Translations under genes and position numbers: made by a program
The notes under the pieces: model-generated
The model's input: the letters and a program-made list of their open reading frames with translations, nothing else
Database searches by the model: none
What the model was told of the DNA's origin: nothing
Assembly: GCA_015039315.1 (NCBI GenBank)
Contig: WIDE01000010.1
Span: 441,031 to 505,030, forward strand
DNA length: 64,000 nucleotides
Source of the DNA: Clavulina sp. PMI_390
Taxonomy: Eukaryota; Basidiomycota; Agaricomycetes; Cantharellales; Hydnaceae
Direction of reading: 5' to 3'
In this document: piece by piece, positions 1 to 11,047 of the stretch
How the letters are laid out: each line of letters opens with the position of its first letter
Numbering within the stretch: the stretch's first letter is position 1

Positions 1-138
1 CAGACAGCTCGGCTGAGACCTCGGGTGGCTTCCCGCTAGGATCACTTTTTCCATCTGTTACTCTATATACGTAGCCATGAACTAATAACTTTATCCACCC
101 TTTCCAACGTACGGACTAAGCGGATTACCTGAATATGT

Positions 139-641
139 AGTTCACCTTATATAGTGAATGATTTATGGACATTTGTTCGCAACTTTGACGATACCGCAGG
201 TGGTGAACTTATCAATGGCTCTGCTGGTGCTTTTGGCTTATCAGCCCCGCGCGTCGCCCACCCAAGGGCGACTTATGCACCTCCATGACTCTTCACCTAT
301 TTGTCTTAGACCTACTATGGAGCTGAATCCGTCGTTCGAGGGCTTGGAGCCTGAGAAGATGTCTGACAAGGGGTCACTGCTGAGCAACGGAGGAGCCAGT
401 TCTCCTGGAACTATATTCGGCGGGTCCTGAGGGAATTCACTACCTAGCCGGCGAGCCCGACTCACATCCTTTCAATGTTTCCTCAAGCGCGAGAGGTTGC
501 ACTGATGGACATTCTAGTGGCCATCTTTCTTAGCAAGGGCTCACTGTTCATCCAACGGTGTGCTCAGTAGTTTCATCCTGGGGGCATGTTGCCTCCTGAC
601 ATCTGGCCCCTTGATTGTGACTGCACTGTTGCTTTTAGTGA
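139..641 (+). repeat. Diverged repeat, copy 1 (truncated duplicate of a gene 5' region)
   Basis: This stretch aligns along its length with 2414-3577 once the insertion in the latter is removed. Shared blocks include a start at TTCACCTTATATAGTGAATG, the segment around GCTGAATCCGTCGTT, the segment CATCTTTCTTAGCAAGGGCT, and the block GGGGGCATGTTGCCTCCT. The last block corresponds to the start codon region of the gene at 3521-5626. Similarity stops near 641, just after the bases matching that gene's signal anchor, so copy 1 carries only a promoter and start remnant. It lacks about 14 bp of the anchor coding sequence. It is uninterrupted where copy 2 carries the inverted-repeat element. Reading frames inside it are short and unrecognised. 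Confidence 0.8.
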
Positions 642-2413
642 TACTGCTGATGCACATCTGAATGGATGACTCATGAATGACAGAGTACCCATGGGCTCCA
701 GCATGAAGCGGAAGACAAACACCCGAGGTGGGTATGACTGCAGCGTATGACACTGTACGACTAGTCCTGAGAGAGGATAGGTGGTGCTTCTTTAGACGGT
801 TTCATCCTGGAATACCCATGCCAGACTCGTTGAACTAGTGTATCCTAGAAGCATGTTCATTTATGTATAAGGGGCAATGCTCAACGAGATTGGATTGACA
901 GAATTAAACCCAAATCATAGACCCACTCAATGGCATCTACACCGTTGTCATCTCTCCCTCTAAACAGTTTACGCGGCCGCAAGATAAGGATAAAATAGCC
1001 GCAGCACGCTTACTGACAACCTCCAGCAATCATCGGTGGAGAGGCCAGATGTAGGATTCCTGCAACACACTCTCCACCGAGAAGAGACACGACAAGCGTG
1101 CTGGTCATCTGAAGAACCCAGCTAGGATTTCGATCATCCAGAACACATCACAACGGCGAGCACTTTGGTGTCAAATAGCTCTACAGGAGGATACTTCTCC
1201 TTCTATCTGCAGTAGTAGGTCACATCCATCACAGATAAATATCGCGTCTTGTAGTGCTATTCACAGCCATTTGGGAGTGTTGTTAGCATATCCTGTGCAA
1301 AGAAGCACGCGTCAAGATCGCGTCTCGAGGCCCAAGTATGACTAGGGCATATCCAGCGAAACAAGGCCCACACTAAAAGAGACGACGTAGGATGCAAATC
1401 ATCGATTATCACAGTGGAACATCTAGCCAGAAACCGACGGAGCGTGATGCTATGTTTGGGAAAATAGACTAAAGAATAGAAGCGTCCCCAAGCTCTAGTG
1501 GGCGACAATGCCGAGAGGAGAACAAGCTACAGCACCCATAGAATGATAATCACAACAGACTCCCAGACTACCCGTGGGAAGCGGGCAGCATCGGTATGAG
1601 GTATTGAGCCTCAATTGGTCTGCGAAGACGTTGCATGAATGGGGTGGGCTAATACCGTTAGAAGGAGACCGTCTGCGCCGCATGTCAGAGCTACCCTCGG
1701 AGGCGCGCAAAAGAAAGCCTGAGCACAAGGAGCAAAGGTCCATGCCAGTTCTGGTGGCTGACAAGAAAAATCCAAGAGCACACAGACGAGTTGTGATATT
1801 GTGCGCCCACACAGCTAGCTAGATCCTTGGTAGGATATGAGAAGATTGAGGGCCTGGCCCAACGGGGGTAAGAGATACGGCAGGCCCAGGTAGTAGGAGT
1901 GATTGAGCACGAGAGTCTGTGCGGGACAGGCGACGATGCGGCCCTGCGAAAACGTGGAACGTTGAGATTGCCTCCAGTGAGGTCAGAGTCCGGGGAGCAA
2001 GTCAACTATGAGGCAGGATTGGGCACCACCGTAGATGAGTTATATCTCCTTGCAGCTTTTCCGATTACCCGTTTAGCCGTCTGCAGCGGAAACCCAGCTA
2101 CATTCGCAAGGCGGGATTGGAGCGTAGGAGATAAGACTCTGTGGCAGTACATCAAACCCTGAGCACCGGCTATAAGAGAGATAGACCAGCGAAGAAGTTT
2201 TAAGAGTGGCACATAGCAGCGATGAGGGCCAAGCGATGAGTTCCCTGCATCCCCCCATGATCCTCGTCAACTCAGCTGTACCGCGCTCAGGATTGATAGA
2301 AGGTCACTGCTAGCCTCACAGGGCCTTAGATATCAGGGAGACGAACCATTGATCTAGTGCGAGTTTGAGAGTGTTTGTGCACACGGTGGTGATGGTGGAA
2401 TGAACGAGAGGAT
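642..2413. other. Gene-poor stretch with only short open frames
   Basis: Several 60-105 codon frames occur on the minus strand (about 1257-2270), but none shows a recognisable domain, and I could not chain them through convincing splice sites into one protein. The crowding of minus-strand frames might mark a decayed gene. This is weak, and no product is called. Confidence 0.4.
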
Positions 2414-3577
2414 TCACCTTATATAGTGAATGATTTGTGGACATTTGTTTACAACTTTCACCCCATGGCCGTGATGGTTGTGATCTAGTCTCGTACCCAG
2501 ACCCTATTCAGTCGGGACTTGTTTTCGCCTATTGTTTGTTTGGGTCGGACGGCGAAAGTCCCTATAGGGTCTGGTACAGTTCGCCATATGAACCCATGCT
2601 ACCACCTGACGTAAGCTTTTCACATGGGGTTGGGTTTCGCTCCCCAATAAGAGCCCACTATTGCGCAGAGAAATTTTTATCTAGAGTACTAGAGAATATC
2701 ATCTAGTTGCAGCTCCGGGTGGTTCGATCCCATGAAACGTGTCCCTGGAGGTAGGAATCATTGCGGTTGACCGTACTACGTCATGGCCTACAGTCAGCCA
2801 AACAAGGCCTGGGAATAAAATTTGTAATTGAACGCGAAGCGCCGAACCCCTCCTCCACCCAAAAAACCCCCTCTACGGGCAATTTTTGGTGCTCGTTAGG
2901 CCAAGGAGTTACATATATAATCCTTCTGCGCCAAAATTCGATGTTTTTATCATGTGTGGTACACAAGATCGAAACCCAACCCCATGTGAAAAGCTTACGT
3001 CAGGTGGTAGCGTGGGTCCATATGACGAACTGTACCAGACCTTCTGTGCTCAGTCGCCCGTCCCGTCAAAACAAACAATAGGGCGACACAGAGCCAAACA
3101 GAAGGTCTGGGCACGAGACTAGTTGTGATCTTGTCATGGCTCTGTTGACGCTTTGGCCTTGTCGCTCTCTCACATCGCCAACTAATCTAGGTGATTTATG
3201 CACTGGCATGGCTCTCAACCTATTTGTATGGAATCCTTTGCTGCTTGGACATGTAATGAAGCTGAATCCGTCGTTTGACCGCTTGGAGCCTGAGAGGATG
3301 TCCGACGAGGTGTCACTGCCGAGCGACGGAGCAGCCAGTTCTCCTGGAACTATATCTGGCTGGCTTTAACGGAATCCATTAGACGTGGCCAATTCACACG
3401 CTTTCAATGTTTCCCCTCAGCGTGGGAGGCTGCACTGATGGACATTTCAGTGACCATCTTTCTTAGCAAGGGCTCATTGTTCCTCCAACAGTGCCCGCCC
3501 GGCAGTTTCATCCTGGGGGCATGTTGCCTCCTAACATGTGGAGCTGGTTGGGCCCCTTGGTTGTGGCTGCACTGTTG
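2414..3577 (+). repeat. Diverged repeat, copy 2 (interrupted by an insertion element)
   Basis: This is the second copy of the 139-641 repeat. It is split by the element at 2486-3121. Outside the element it follows copy 1 block by block, with many substitutions and small indels. It leads directly into the coding start of the gene at 3521, so it is the likely promoter and 5' untranslated region of that gene. Copy 1 is then the partial duplicate. Confidence 0.8.
2486..3121. mobile_element. Non-autonomous inverted-repeat DNA transposon (hAT- or Mutator-like MITE)
   Basis: The 636-bp segment begins TAGTCTCGTACCCAGACC and ends with the inverse GGTCTGGGCACGAGACTA. It is flanked by perfect 9-bp direct repeats GTTGTGATC at 2477-2485 and 3122-3130. 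Subterminal inverted similarity continues inward (the CCTATTGTTTGTTT block against its complement near 3070). A second long inverted block pairs 2590-2650 (CACCTGACGTAAGCTTTTC) with about 2980-3035. There is no transposase frame. The paralogous copy at 139-641 has no insertion here and so represents the empty site. An 8-9 bp target duplication and a TAG-starting terminus suggest hAT, and Mutator-like is the alternative. The frames within it are palindrome shadows, not genes. Confidence 0.85.
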
Positions 3578-5626
3578 CTTTCCTCCATTCATTCGATCCA
3601 ATCCCATCTCGGCCATCGAACACCGTCTATCTTCGTACGAGGCGTACGGCTCCCTCCTCAAGGGCAGTCCAATTCAGCAAATCCACACTTCATTCAAGAG
3701 AGTTACTTTACTCAACCTGAAGAGTGGAATATTGAGTGGGATCGAGAGCCCAGTGAAGATGAGACCGGTCATCGTATCTTCGCCGCCGCGAGTGAGGCCA
3801 TGCTATACTGGCCGTATAGTGTAGTTGTACAAGGTAAGGAATTTCTATGCATTCCCACAAGACCATAGCGTATCCTCTTTCATATCCTCCAGCTTCACCC
3901 AACAGAAGTTAGACAGTCTCCTGCTCCCTTCCCGCTTGGATGATACTGATAAGGCCGTATGACACCCCAAATTAGGCCATTCTATCATTCCTTCCGTCAT
4001 TCCAGCCGGAACTGTCCTCTATCATGGTCGCCCAGACACGAAAATACCAACCGTACCGGATTGGCTTGGCTTCGACTTTGAACACTCCCAGATCTTTGCT
4101 AGAGCACCCGGCGGCTACGTCCTCACATTCGCCACTAAGCGTGCTCTCCGCGTCATCGCCTTTGACGGGCTCAGCGCGCATCAATCTCGCGACACGCAAC
4201 AAGTCTTCCTTCGTGGGCGAGTATTTGATGATTCAGTGGATGGGGATGCCAGGTCAGGAGCTTCGTTCGATCCTCAAACGGAGCTATGCGCGTGGGCGAG
4301 CAAGCACAACATAGATGCTTTCGTGCGAGCGGAGATGCATTTCGAGCTCATCAACTGCGATTTCGCGGGCACATTGGAGGTGTTATCAACGCTGAGAGTG
4401 CTCCCGGAAGAGGAGAGAATCGAGCGTTCGAAGTCTAGTGCGTCTGAGGAGGATTCCCCTGGCTCACCGACTTCCGATGCACCTTCCTCTTTACCAGTTG
4501 AGGTTCTTCTAGAGTCTTCGGAACCTCCAGGGGTGCCCGAAGGCCCTGGTGGCTCAGAAGGCCCATGGCGTGGTCGTGTTCCTCCGCCTGCGGGGTGGAT
4601 AGGCTCCTTCCCGACAGATTTATGGACCGAAGTAGACATGACTGCTAAACGACACGACTTTGCGCCTGGAGAGACGCGTGTGCGGCCAGTGCTCAGCAAG
4701 TTCGTGACATTCTATGACCCTGCTGTGAAGTCATTGATGCCAGGGAGGCGAGGCAAGATGAGGGACCTGCATCGGCTCCTAGGGATCGATAAAGAGGAGG
4801 CGAAGATGATTGTGAGGCAGCTAGAGGAAGCGGTGGACGATGAGAAAGGGTGGGACGACAAGACCGGCGCTAGTGGTGTCGATTGGTCCAGCATGCTACG
4901 CGTTTTAGTGGAGAGGTATGGGGAGAGGCTCGAGTTCCTCAATTACACCCTTGCCGTCCAACACGACAGTACATCTCCCTCCGGTGCTAGTTTTCTGTTC
5001 GCTCGAGCGTTCAAAGCACGACAGCAAGTGCTCACAATGCTCACGCCATATGTCACCATGCTCGATAAACCTCCGAACTCGACGAGCCCGCTCCCTGGTT
5101 CACCCGAGAGTGATCGACGTGCCTGGCTTGCACCTATCGTTCAGCGCTGCTCTGCTGCCCACACCCATGGCCTCCGCACGCACCTTTTTACGAGGCAAGA
5201 GCATCTCTTGTACAGCGGCGTCAAAACGGTGGTGCATGAGATTTGTCGCCGACTCGGACGAATGTTTTCTTTCGCATATGATATTGAGATCGTTCCGATG
5301 GATGACGGGGAAGAGCACGTGTATGGGGTAGTGGTGGAAGCCATGCGTGGCGAGATAATTGCGCTCCTAGAGTGGTTGGACTGGGTGCAGGTATGGGTGA
5401 AGTGTCGCCCTTCATGCGCAGTCAACGTGAGTTATGTTCACCAGTTCTACCCAGCTCCTGGGTTTGTAAATTTTTTTTTCATAAACTTGTCCCCTTCTCT
5501 CTCCCACCTCAGGAGTTCTGTCTCCCCTCGAATGGGGTCCCTGGCGAGATCCCTCCCCGCGGGCCTGGAAATGACTATCCAGGGTGCCACCGTTCCCCTC
5601 AATGCGTCAAGAGGCCTAACTCATGA
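3521..5626 (+). CDS. Membrane-anchored conserved fungal protein of unknown function
   Basis: The start is ATG 3521 or ATG 3536. An N-terminal hydrophobic segment (WLGPLVVAALLL) predicts a signal anchor. The first exon ends at 3833 (GTAAGG donor). The main exon reads through 5426 and includes motifs such as AGTVLYHGRPDTK, DWLGFDFEHS and CAWASKHNIDAF. A low-complexity Ser/Pro/Glu stretch (about 4400-4590) and a helical C-terminal half follow. A second intron at 5427-5512 (86 nt, phase 0) joins the Cys-containing tail CRPSCAVN to EFCLPSNG and the stop at 5626. The first intron is ambiguous. Acceptor 3912 gives an in-frame TGA at 3960, whereas acceptor 3975 (142-nt intron) keeps the frame open. 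The protein looks like an uncharacterised basidiomycete family exposed outside the cytoplasm. I cannot assign an enzyme function. Confidence 0.7.
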
Positions 5627-8043
5627 CACGAAACCGGGTGACAAGTTGAAGGAGCTGCTTGGGCCGTGGAGTAGAGTGGATCGGCAGAACTAGCGAAGGG
5701 CGGGGAGAAGGAGGGGGAGAGAGGTGTCCCTAGCGGATAGTACGTCGAGTGGTATGACTACAGGTGGGAGTGGGTTCAGGTACTTCCTTGGCCACGCAGC
5801 ATGAACATGGGGCATAGACTGGAAGCTTTACGGACGAACTAAAGCCCAGCTACGCACCGCCAGTGAATGTTTATACTTAATTTCCATTGCAGCGAGCGTA
5901 CAATAACATTGCATCTTCGCGCCAAAGAAGTTTGATCTGCCACACACCGAACCGCAGACCATCAGTAATGTCACTAGCACACTTGGATCATGCCTTCTGC
6001 CTCTCGATAGGCGAATAATAATATCACAGAATTCCAGGAATATTTCCTTTCGCCGAGACGACATGCCAAGCGTGCTAATCACTCAAGTGACTAATGGACA
6101 TCACGGCTCAGAGTAGTCAGAGCCACACCCTGTAGAGTTCCCGAGGTTTTCAATGTCGCTAGTGCCAGCTGACGCGAGAGCCTGGCGAACCACATCTAAT
6201 GAATATCTAGTAAACTGGATAGCGACGGGAATGGGATGCTGAGCCGACACCGGTGGAGCTCGATGGAGAAGACCACAAAGAGGTGAACATGATCCATTTC
6301 ATGAGTCAAAAGACGACAGGACAACAAGTTAGACTTAGATTAAGGCCCGACCGCGAAATCAATGGGGAGATCACGCTGGCCGAAACGAGGTGATATTGAG
6401 GGATGAGACCTCACCAGAGATCCACTTAAGAAACACGATTGACACGATGACGAAAGGATGTAAGAAGCGCAGATTTCGAAATCCCAACATGGAGCAAAAG
6501 TCAGATATGGATGCAGAGTGCGGTATGAGGGATGAGGAGCAAGGTTCCCGTACACGTCCCCTATAATCGTTTAGCTGGTTCAACGAAATTTTGATTGTGC
6601 CCGCCAAAGGAGATAATATTTGAGAGAGAGATGGGACCTCGTTCCAACAAATCCCGATGAGAACCCTAAACGAAAGAAACCAGGAAGAGAAAACGTCACC
6701 ATATGTAATAAAGAATACTCGTCCATGAGCCGGAGGGTCGATGAGGACTACTCGACATGCACGGTAAGCTGTTTGCTCTTGACGTGGCCCATCTATCAAA
6801 GGCTACCACGCCCAGGCCGTGCAACACTAATTGGTAGTTTCATCGACCCTGCACCCACAAACGACGTAGTTGATAGGAACAGCAAGGGAGTCCAGATAGA
6901 TAGTTGGTTGAAGGCACAGACGCAATTAGGACTCTGCGGCGCAAGCTTTTGCTACCAAATAGCGGACATATTGCGAGGAGTGCTATTTAAGAGGATTTCC
7001 CAGAACCGAGATTCATCAAAAAGTCCTTATGGTGAGCAGCAGTAGCGCAGAGGCTACTAGCACATATTTGTCGTAATCTGCAACGGTCATTTTATGCTCT
7101 GAACCGGCAAACAGGAGGGTAAATCCAGTACGCTTGGAGAAAGTTAAAAAATACTATGTTTCAGCATCACTGAAACAAATCTCCTCCACCGACAGGGGAT
7201 TAACACCTCACAAGCGTAATGATTATCCAAACGATTGGCCTAGTACTCTCCTAGGATAGTGATCAAAGTTCAGTGGAGATCGCTAGCGGCTATGCTTCAA
7301 TAGCGCTGTCTGGGACGCTTCAATGGAGAGCTGTGATGACACTTCATCGCACCCCACAGCTCACCATTGCGCTTCGCAGAACTATTGACGGCTTTCTAGC
7401 CAAGCTTCTCTAATGAATGAATGCCCCCGCCTGGACTCGCGTTCATTGTGCAGGAAGAAATCATATTAGCGGTTATCCAGCATGTAGATCATACAGCGAT
7501 AGCAGAGCTGAGAATTGATTATGATGATCACAGATAGTGCCAGTGGAGGACCACCAAGATGAAATGAATGATGCTACTGTAATAAAGAGGCATCATGAGT
7601 TGAATAGCTCCCACTGGCATTAGTAGGCGACTCGAGCCAAGCTGGTGGTCCCGCTCACGTCTTTGTGATGTGGAAAACTAGAAAAGAGCCAGTATAGATT
7701 ATCCGAGAGCGTAGCGGCCACTGGGGGGGTATAAATTTGAGGGAAAGTGGCCAAAGGACCAAGGGTCTCATAAAGAGCATCAAGAGTATCATGGGCTCCC
7801 TATCCGGAAGAGGATCTCGTCCATGAATGGGGGAGAGCGCAAACAACATGGTATCGTAGATATGAGACCCGCACTGTCAAATGCCGTGAGCCATCGACGG
7901 AGAGACCGGCAGGCCAAAGAGCTAAGCACACGGAGATAGACCAAAAGGACATGATGACAAGTAATCGGAGAAAGCGAGTGGCGAAGGGTGATAATTTTGG
8001 GAGCCCCAGTACTATCTCTCCGCTTGCGGCGAGATTCGAGAAC
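5627..8043. other. Gene-poor stretch
   Basis: No coding chain could be supported. The longest frames (for example 6371-6799 minus, 142 codons, and 6620-7045 plus) overlap each other on opposite strands and show no domain. The AT-richer texture and scattered stops suggest intergenic DNA with decayed sequence. Confidence 0.4.
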
Positions 8044-8514
8044 TCATCGATGCCGTGCTACGCCGTCAGCTAAAGGAAGGAGATCGACGGAGGCAAGTGA
8101 ATATGCATAGCAGGGGTTAGTAGCGCCTGGACGGGGAACTAAGGAACTGTTAGATCCAATTCCATTAGTTCGGAGCCAAGGATCAAGCAAGTCGCAGGTA
8201 GCGAGGGAGGCAAGGAGGACAGCGGCAATCCGGTACAAGATACTCGTTTGGTTGATGGCTACGGTAACCCGACCATGCTTGCTAACGAGGCATGGGGACC
8301 AGAGATGAAGCACTGTCCCCGTACACCAAGCCCCTGGGCTGCGAGTGTTAGAGAGTGGAACGGGGAGAGAAGATATGAAGTGCCCATGAGACAGAAAGTG
8401 AGGGTCAAGGAGGAGTTCCTCCAACCTGGGATGTCCGCTCTCAACGAAGCTCATGATTGCAGCGCTGAGGTCGGACAATGCGGTGGTGGCGTGCCTCTTT
8501 GACCCCTCCGACAT
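8044..8514 (-). CDS. Possible hypothetical protein exon
   Basis: This is a 156-codon minus-strand frame starting MSEGSKRHATTALSDLSAA. Its composition is not obviously random in the first 65 residues, and it contains a hydrophobic run (IAAVLLASLATCDLL). No family is recognised and no conserved splice partner is seen. It could be the first exon of a lost gene or simply chance. Confidence 0.15.
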   Translation of the reverse strand: MSEGSKRHATTALSDLSAAIMSFVESGHPRLEELLLDPHFLSHGHFISSLPVPLSNTRSPGAWCTGTVLHLWSPCLVSKHGRVTVAINQTSILYRIAAVLLASLATCDLLDPWLRTNGIGSNSSLVPRPGATNPCYAYSLASVDLLPLADGVARHR

Positions 8515-8802
8515 CCTGAGACTGGGTGGATATTTGAGTGGGAGAATGGGGTGACTCCCCGTATTTCAGAGATGATGGTGGAAGGAAGCGAGAGAACTGG
8601 GCATTTATACTGACCTCGTTGTGGGCCTTTGTTTACGGCCTTTCCCATTTGAAAACGTCCTACAACCATCTGCCGCGTCGTCCAAGCATGGTGAGACTCA
8701 TTTCTCTTGGATAATCTGGTCTCAATGCTGGAGCAAACCCACGGCGGTTACTTCAGTTCCCGTTGATTCTTCAATTTGCAATGAACGATGTGCTCTTGGC
8801 TG

Positions 8803-8812
8803 TTGACGTCAA
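8803..8812. promoter_or_regulatory. CRE-type palindrome upstream of the oxidoreductase
   Basis: TTGACGTCAA is a perfect palindrome containing the ATF/CREB-type core TGACGTCA. It lies about 350 bp upstream of the ATG at 9162. A second perfect core lies in intron 1. Binding by a bZIP factor is inferred from the motif only. Confidence 0.35.
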
Positions 8813-9161
8813 CTGCTCATGAGCTGTCGATCATGAACTTCGCATCGGGTTCAGACACAAAAGGTGACCGACACCGAATCGGCAGTGGCCCAGACTGAGT
8901 CTTTTCCTTCGTTTCTTCTACGTTGGGATGAAGTGTTGCACTAGTTACGCTCTGCGATGTTGGTGCAGGTGAAAGTGATTCGCCCGGCTCCGAGTCGGCG
9001 ACGGAAACATCAACCACGAGAACACCCATCCATACAACAGCTTCCTCGATAAAACCCCCCGCTTCCTCGAGCTTCCACCTTTCTCCCCCATCTGAAGCCC
9101 ACAACTCTACCCATATCGCCGACCGAGGCCTGCCCGTGTCAACCACCACCACCCATCAGCA

Positions 9162-10814
9162 ATGTCAGACATCCCTCAAATGCAATCTGCTTGGTTCGTG
9201 TCATGAGTATATCCCCATGGATGCGTGTAAAAGCTGACCCATTGTCGACATGACGTCAATCGAATCATTATCTAGGCGGATCCACCGCGCTGGCGCCCCC
9301 CGCGACCCCGGTGTACTATCCCTCGATCAGGTCCCGGTGCCGAAACCGCTCAAGGGCCAAGGTCAGTAAATCATTACGTACGACCGAATTATCTTGAACT
9401 TATTTTTAAACCATGATGTGTTCGCGATGGTACTGTAGCTCTGGTGAAGGTCGAGGCAGCAGCGCTCAATCCTGTGTGAGTCCAGCTTTGACAATCTCGA
9501 CCACGCCTTGCCTGCCATTCCACGGGACTGTCCCTCTAATGCATCTTCTTTTTACTCTTCTCTTTTCTCTCCCCGCTTATAGCATGCACAAACTCGTCTT
9601 TAGGCTCCCATGGCCCCTCATCAAGCGGCCCAAGATCGTCGAGAGTGACTTCACGGGCACAGTCGTCGACGCAAACGGCACAAACTTCAAGAACGGGGAC
9701 AGAGTGTTCGGCGCTCTTGAGCTGAATGACAACGCGAACGGTGCACTCGCGCAGTACGTGGCGGTGGACGAGAACCATGCCGGAGTTGTACCAGACCGCT
9801 TAACCGTCGAGCAGGCGGCTGGGCTTGCGGTTGTGGGGGCTACTATAATCGAAGCTGGGGACAGGGGTGGAATATTGACTGGCCCTGATGGAGGTAGTGT
9901 TGATGGAACGGGGAAGCATGTGCTCGTGACGGCAGGTCAGTCTTGATCCTTGCCATCTTCACAAAACACTGTCTGATGAGTACATCCACTATTATGGTGC
10001 AATGTAACTCCTACCATTATAGGAAGCTCTTCGGTCGGGACAAGCATGATCCAGCTCCTGAAATCACTTGGATATACGACACATACATCTTGCTCGACAG
10101 CAAATGTCGAGTTCGTCAAGTCGCTTGGCGCAGAGGTCGTGAGTATCTTATTTTATTATCTCGAAATTTCTCATCCTGACCGTGCGTATTCGTTGTGATA
10201 CATCGATGACGCGTAGGTCTACGACTACAAGAAAGCACCTGTCCTGGAACAACTAAAAACAACCCCTCCTCCAGTCAAGTTCAGCGCCATCATCGACATT
10301 GTCGGCGAGGTCGACCTATACAGTCACAGCAACGAATATCTGGATCCAAAGGGCAACTTTGTCGTTATCGGGACCCCAGTGCATGGCGCCAAGGACGTCC
10401 CGGGATACGTCCTTTCAAGTAACTTCGCGAAAAGGCGTCCGACTTGGCTGGGAGGACCCGCTGTCAAGCGGCAGTAAGTTCAAATTACTTTGTGGGGTTA
10501 TTTTCGCAGCGATTTACTGACTACCGCCCTCGTTTATCAGATCATTCCTTGCTAGCGCCAGCAAAATCACCGTTGACCGATTGAGGGCAGCGACTGAGAA
10601 AGGTTCGTCCGTCCACTGGCTGCCTAGACTTCGGCGACAAACTGATCAATTTCTTTCTTGATCTTTCTTTTACGATGTCCTTCACGATGACACCCCTCCA
10701 GGTTGGATGACGCCAGTTGTTGACTCCACTTACGAATTCTCTGACCTCCTCAGTGCATACGACCGCATCATGACTGGGCGGGCAAAGGGCAAAGTAGTCA
10801 TTCGCGTCCCATAA
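9162..10814 (+). CDS. Medium-chain dehydrogenase/reductase (quinone oxidoreductase-like)
   Basis: Eight exons can be read with consistent phases: 9162-9193, 9276-9361, 9439-9475, 9583-9935, 10023-10138, 10217-10473, 10541-10602 and 10702-10814. The product is about 350 residues, the usual length of the zinc-independent branch of the MDR superfamily. Diagnostic elements appear in order. These are KVEAAALNPV (substrate lobe), SDFTGTVVDANG, GDRVFGALE, the VEQAAGLAVVGAT segment, the Rossmann glycine motif LVTAGGSSSVG split by an intron, SLGAEVVYDYK, AIIDIVGEVDLY, GNFVVIGTP, and a C-terminal GRAKGKVVIRVP that is typical of the family end. It should reduce quinones or enones with NAD(P)H; the exact substrate cannot be told. 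No structural zinc cysteines were seen. It is convergent with the carrier gene, with 233 bp between stops. Confidence 0.92.
9251..9258. promoter_or_regulatory. CRE palindrome inside intron 1
   Basis: A perfect TGACGTCA sits in the first intron (9194-9275) of the oxidoreductase gene, about 60 bp after exon 1. Together with the copy at 8803-8812 it brackets the transcription start region. Function is inferred. Confidence 0.3.
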
Positions 10815-11047
10815 CCTTCCTCATATCGATACCCTGTAATATTCTTGTAGTCCCTTCGCATTATGTATGTATACCCTTCTTGTCAGTGTGTGTCTATTCA
10901 TGAAGGTACGAAATGGCACGAAACAGTAGCAGCGAAGTGGATATAGTACACTGCCCCGAAAGCATGATTGTGCAAGAAATGACGACAGAACCCGAGCACT
11001 CGTACTCGTAACCCCATGTCTATCATATATACAAGAAGGCGGAGATT

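Noticed and set aside
2700..2760. A TGGTTCGATCC block resembling a tRNA T-loop
   Set aside because: No acceptor stem, D-arm or anticodon arm can be folded around it, and it lies within the mobile element.
2437..3122. Several overlapping frames of 78-106 codons
   Set aside because: They lie in the two arms of the inverted-repeat element and are mirror translations of each other, so they are not genes.
4274..4699. A 141-codon minus-strand open frame
   Set aside because: Antisense to the Ser/Pro/Glu-rich part of the 3521-5626 gene, with no domain or start context.
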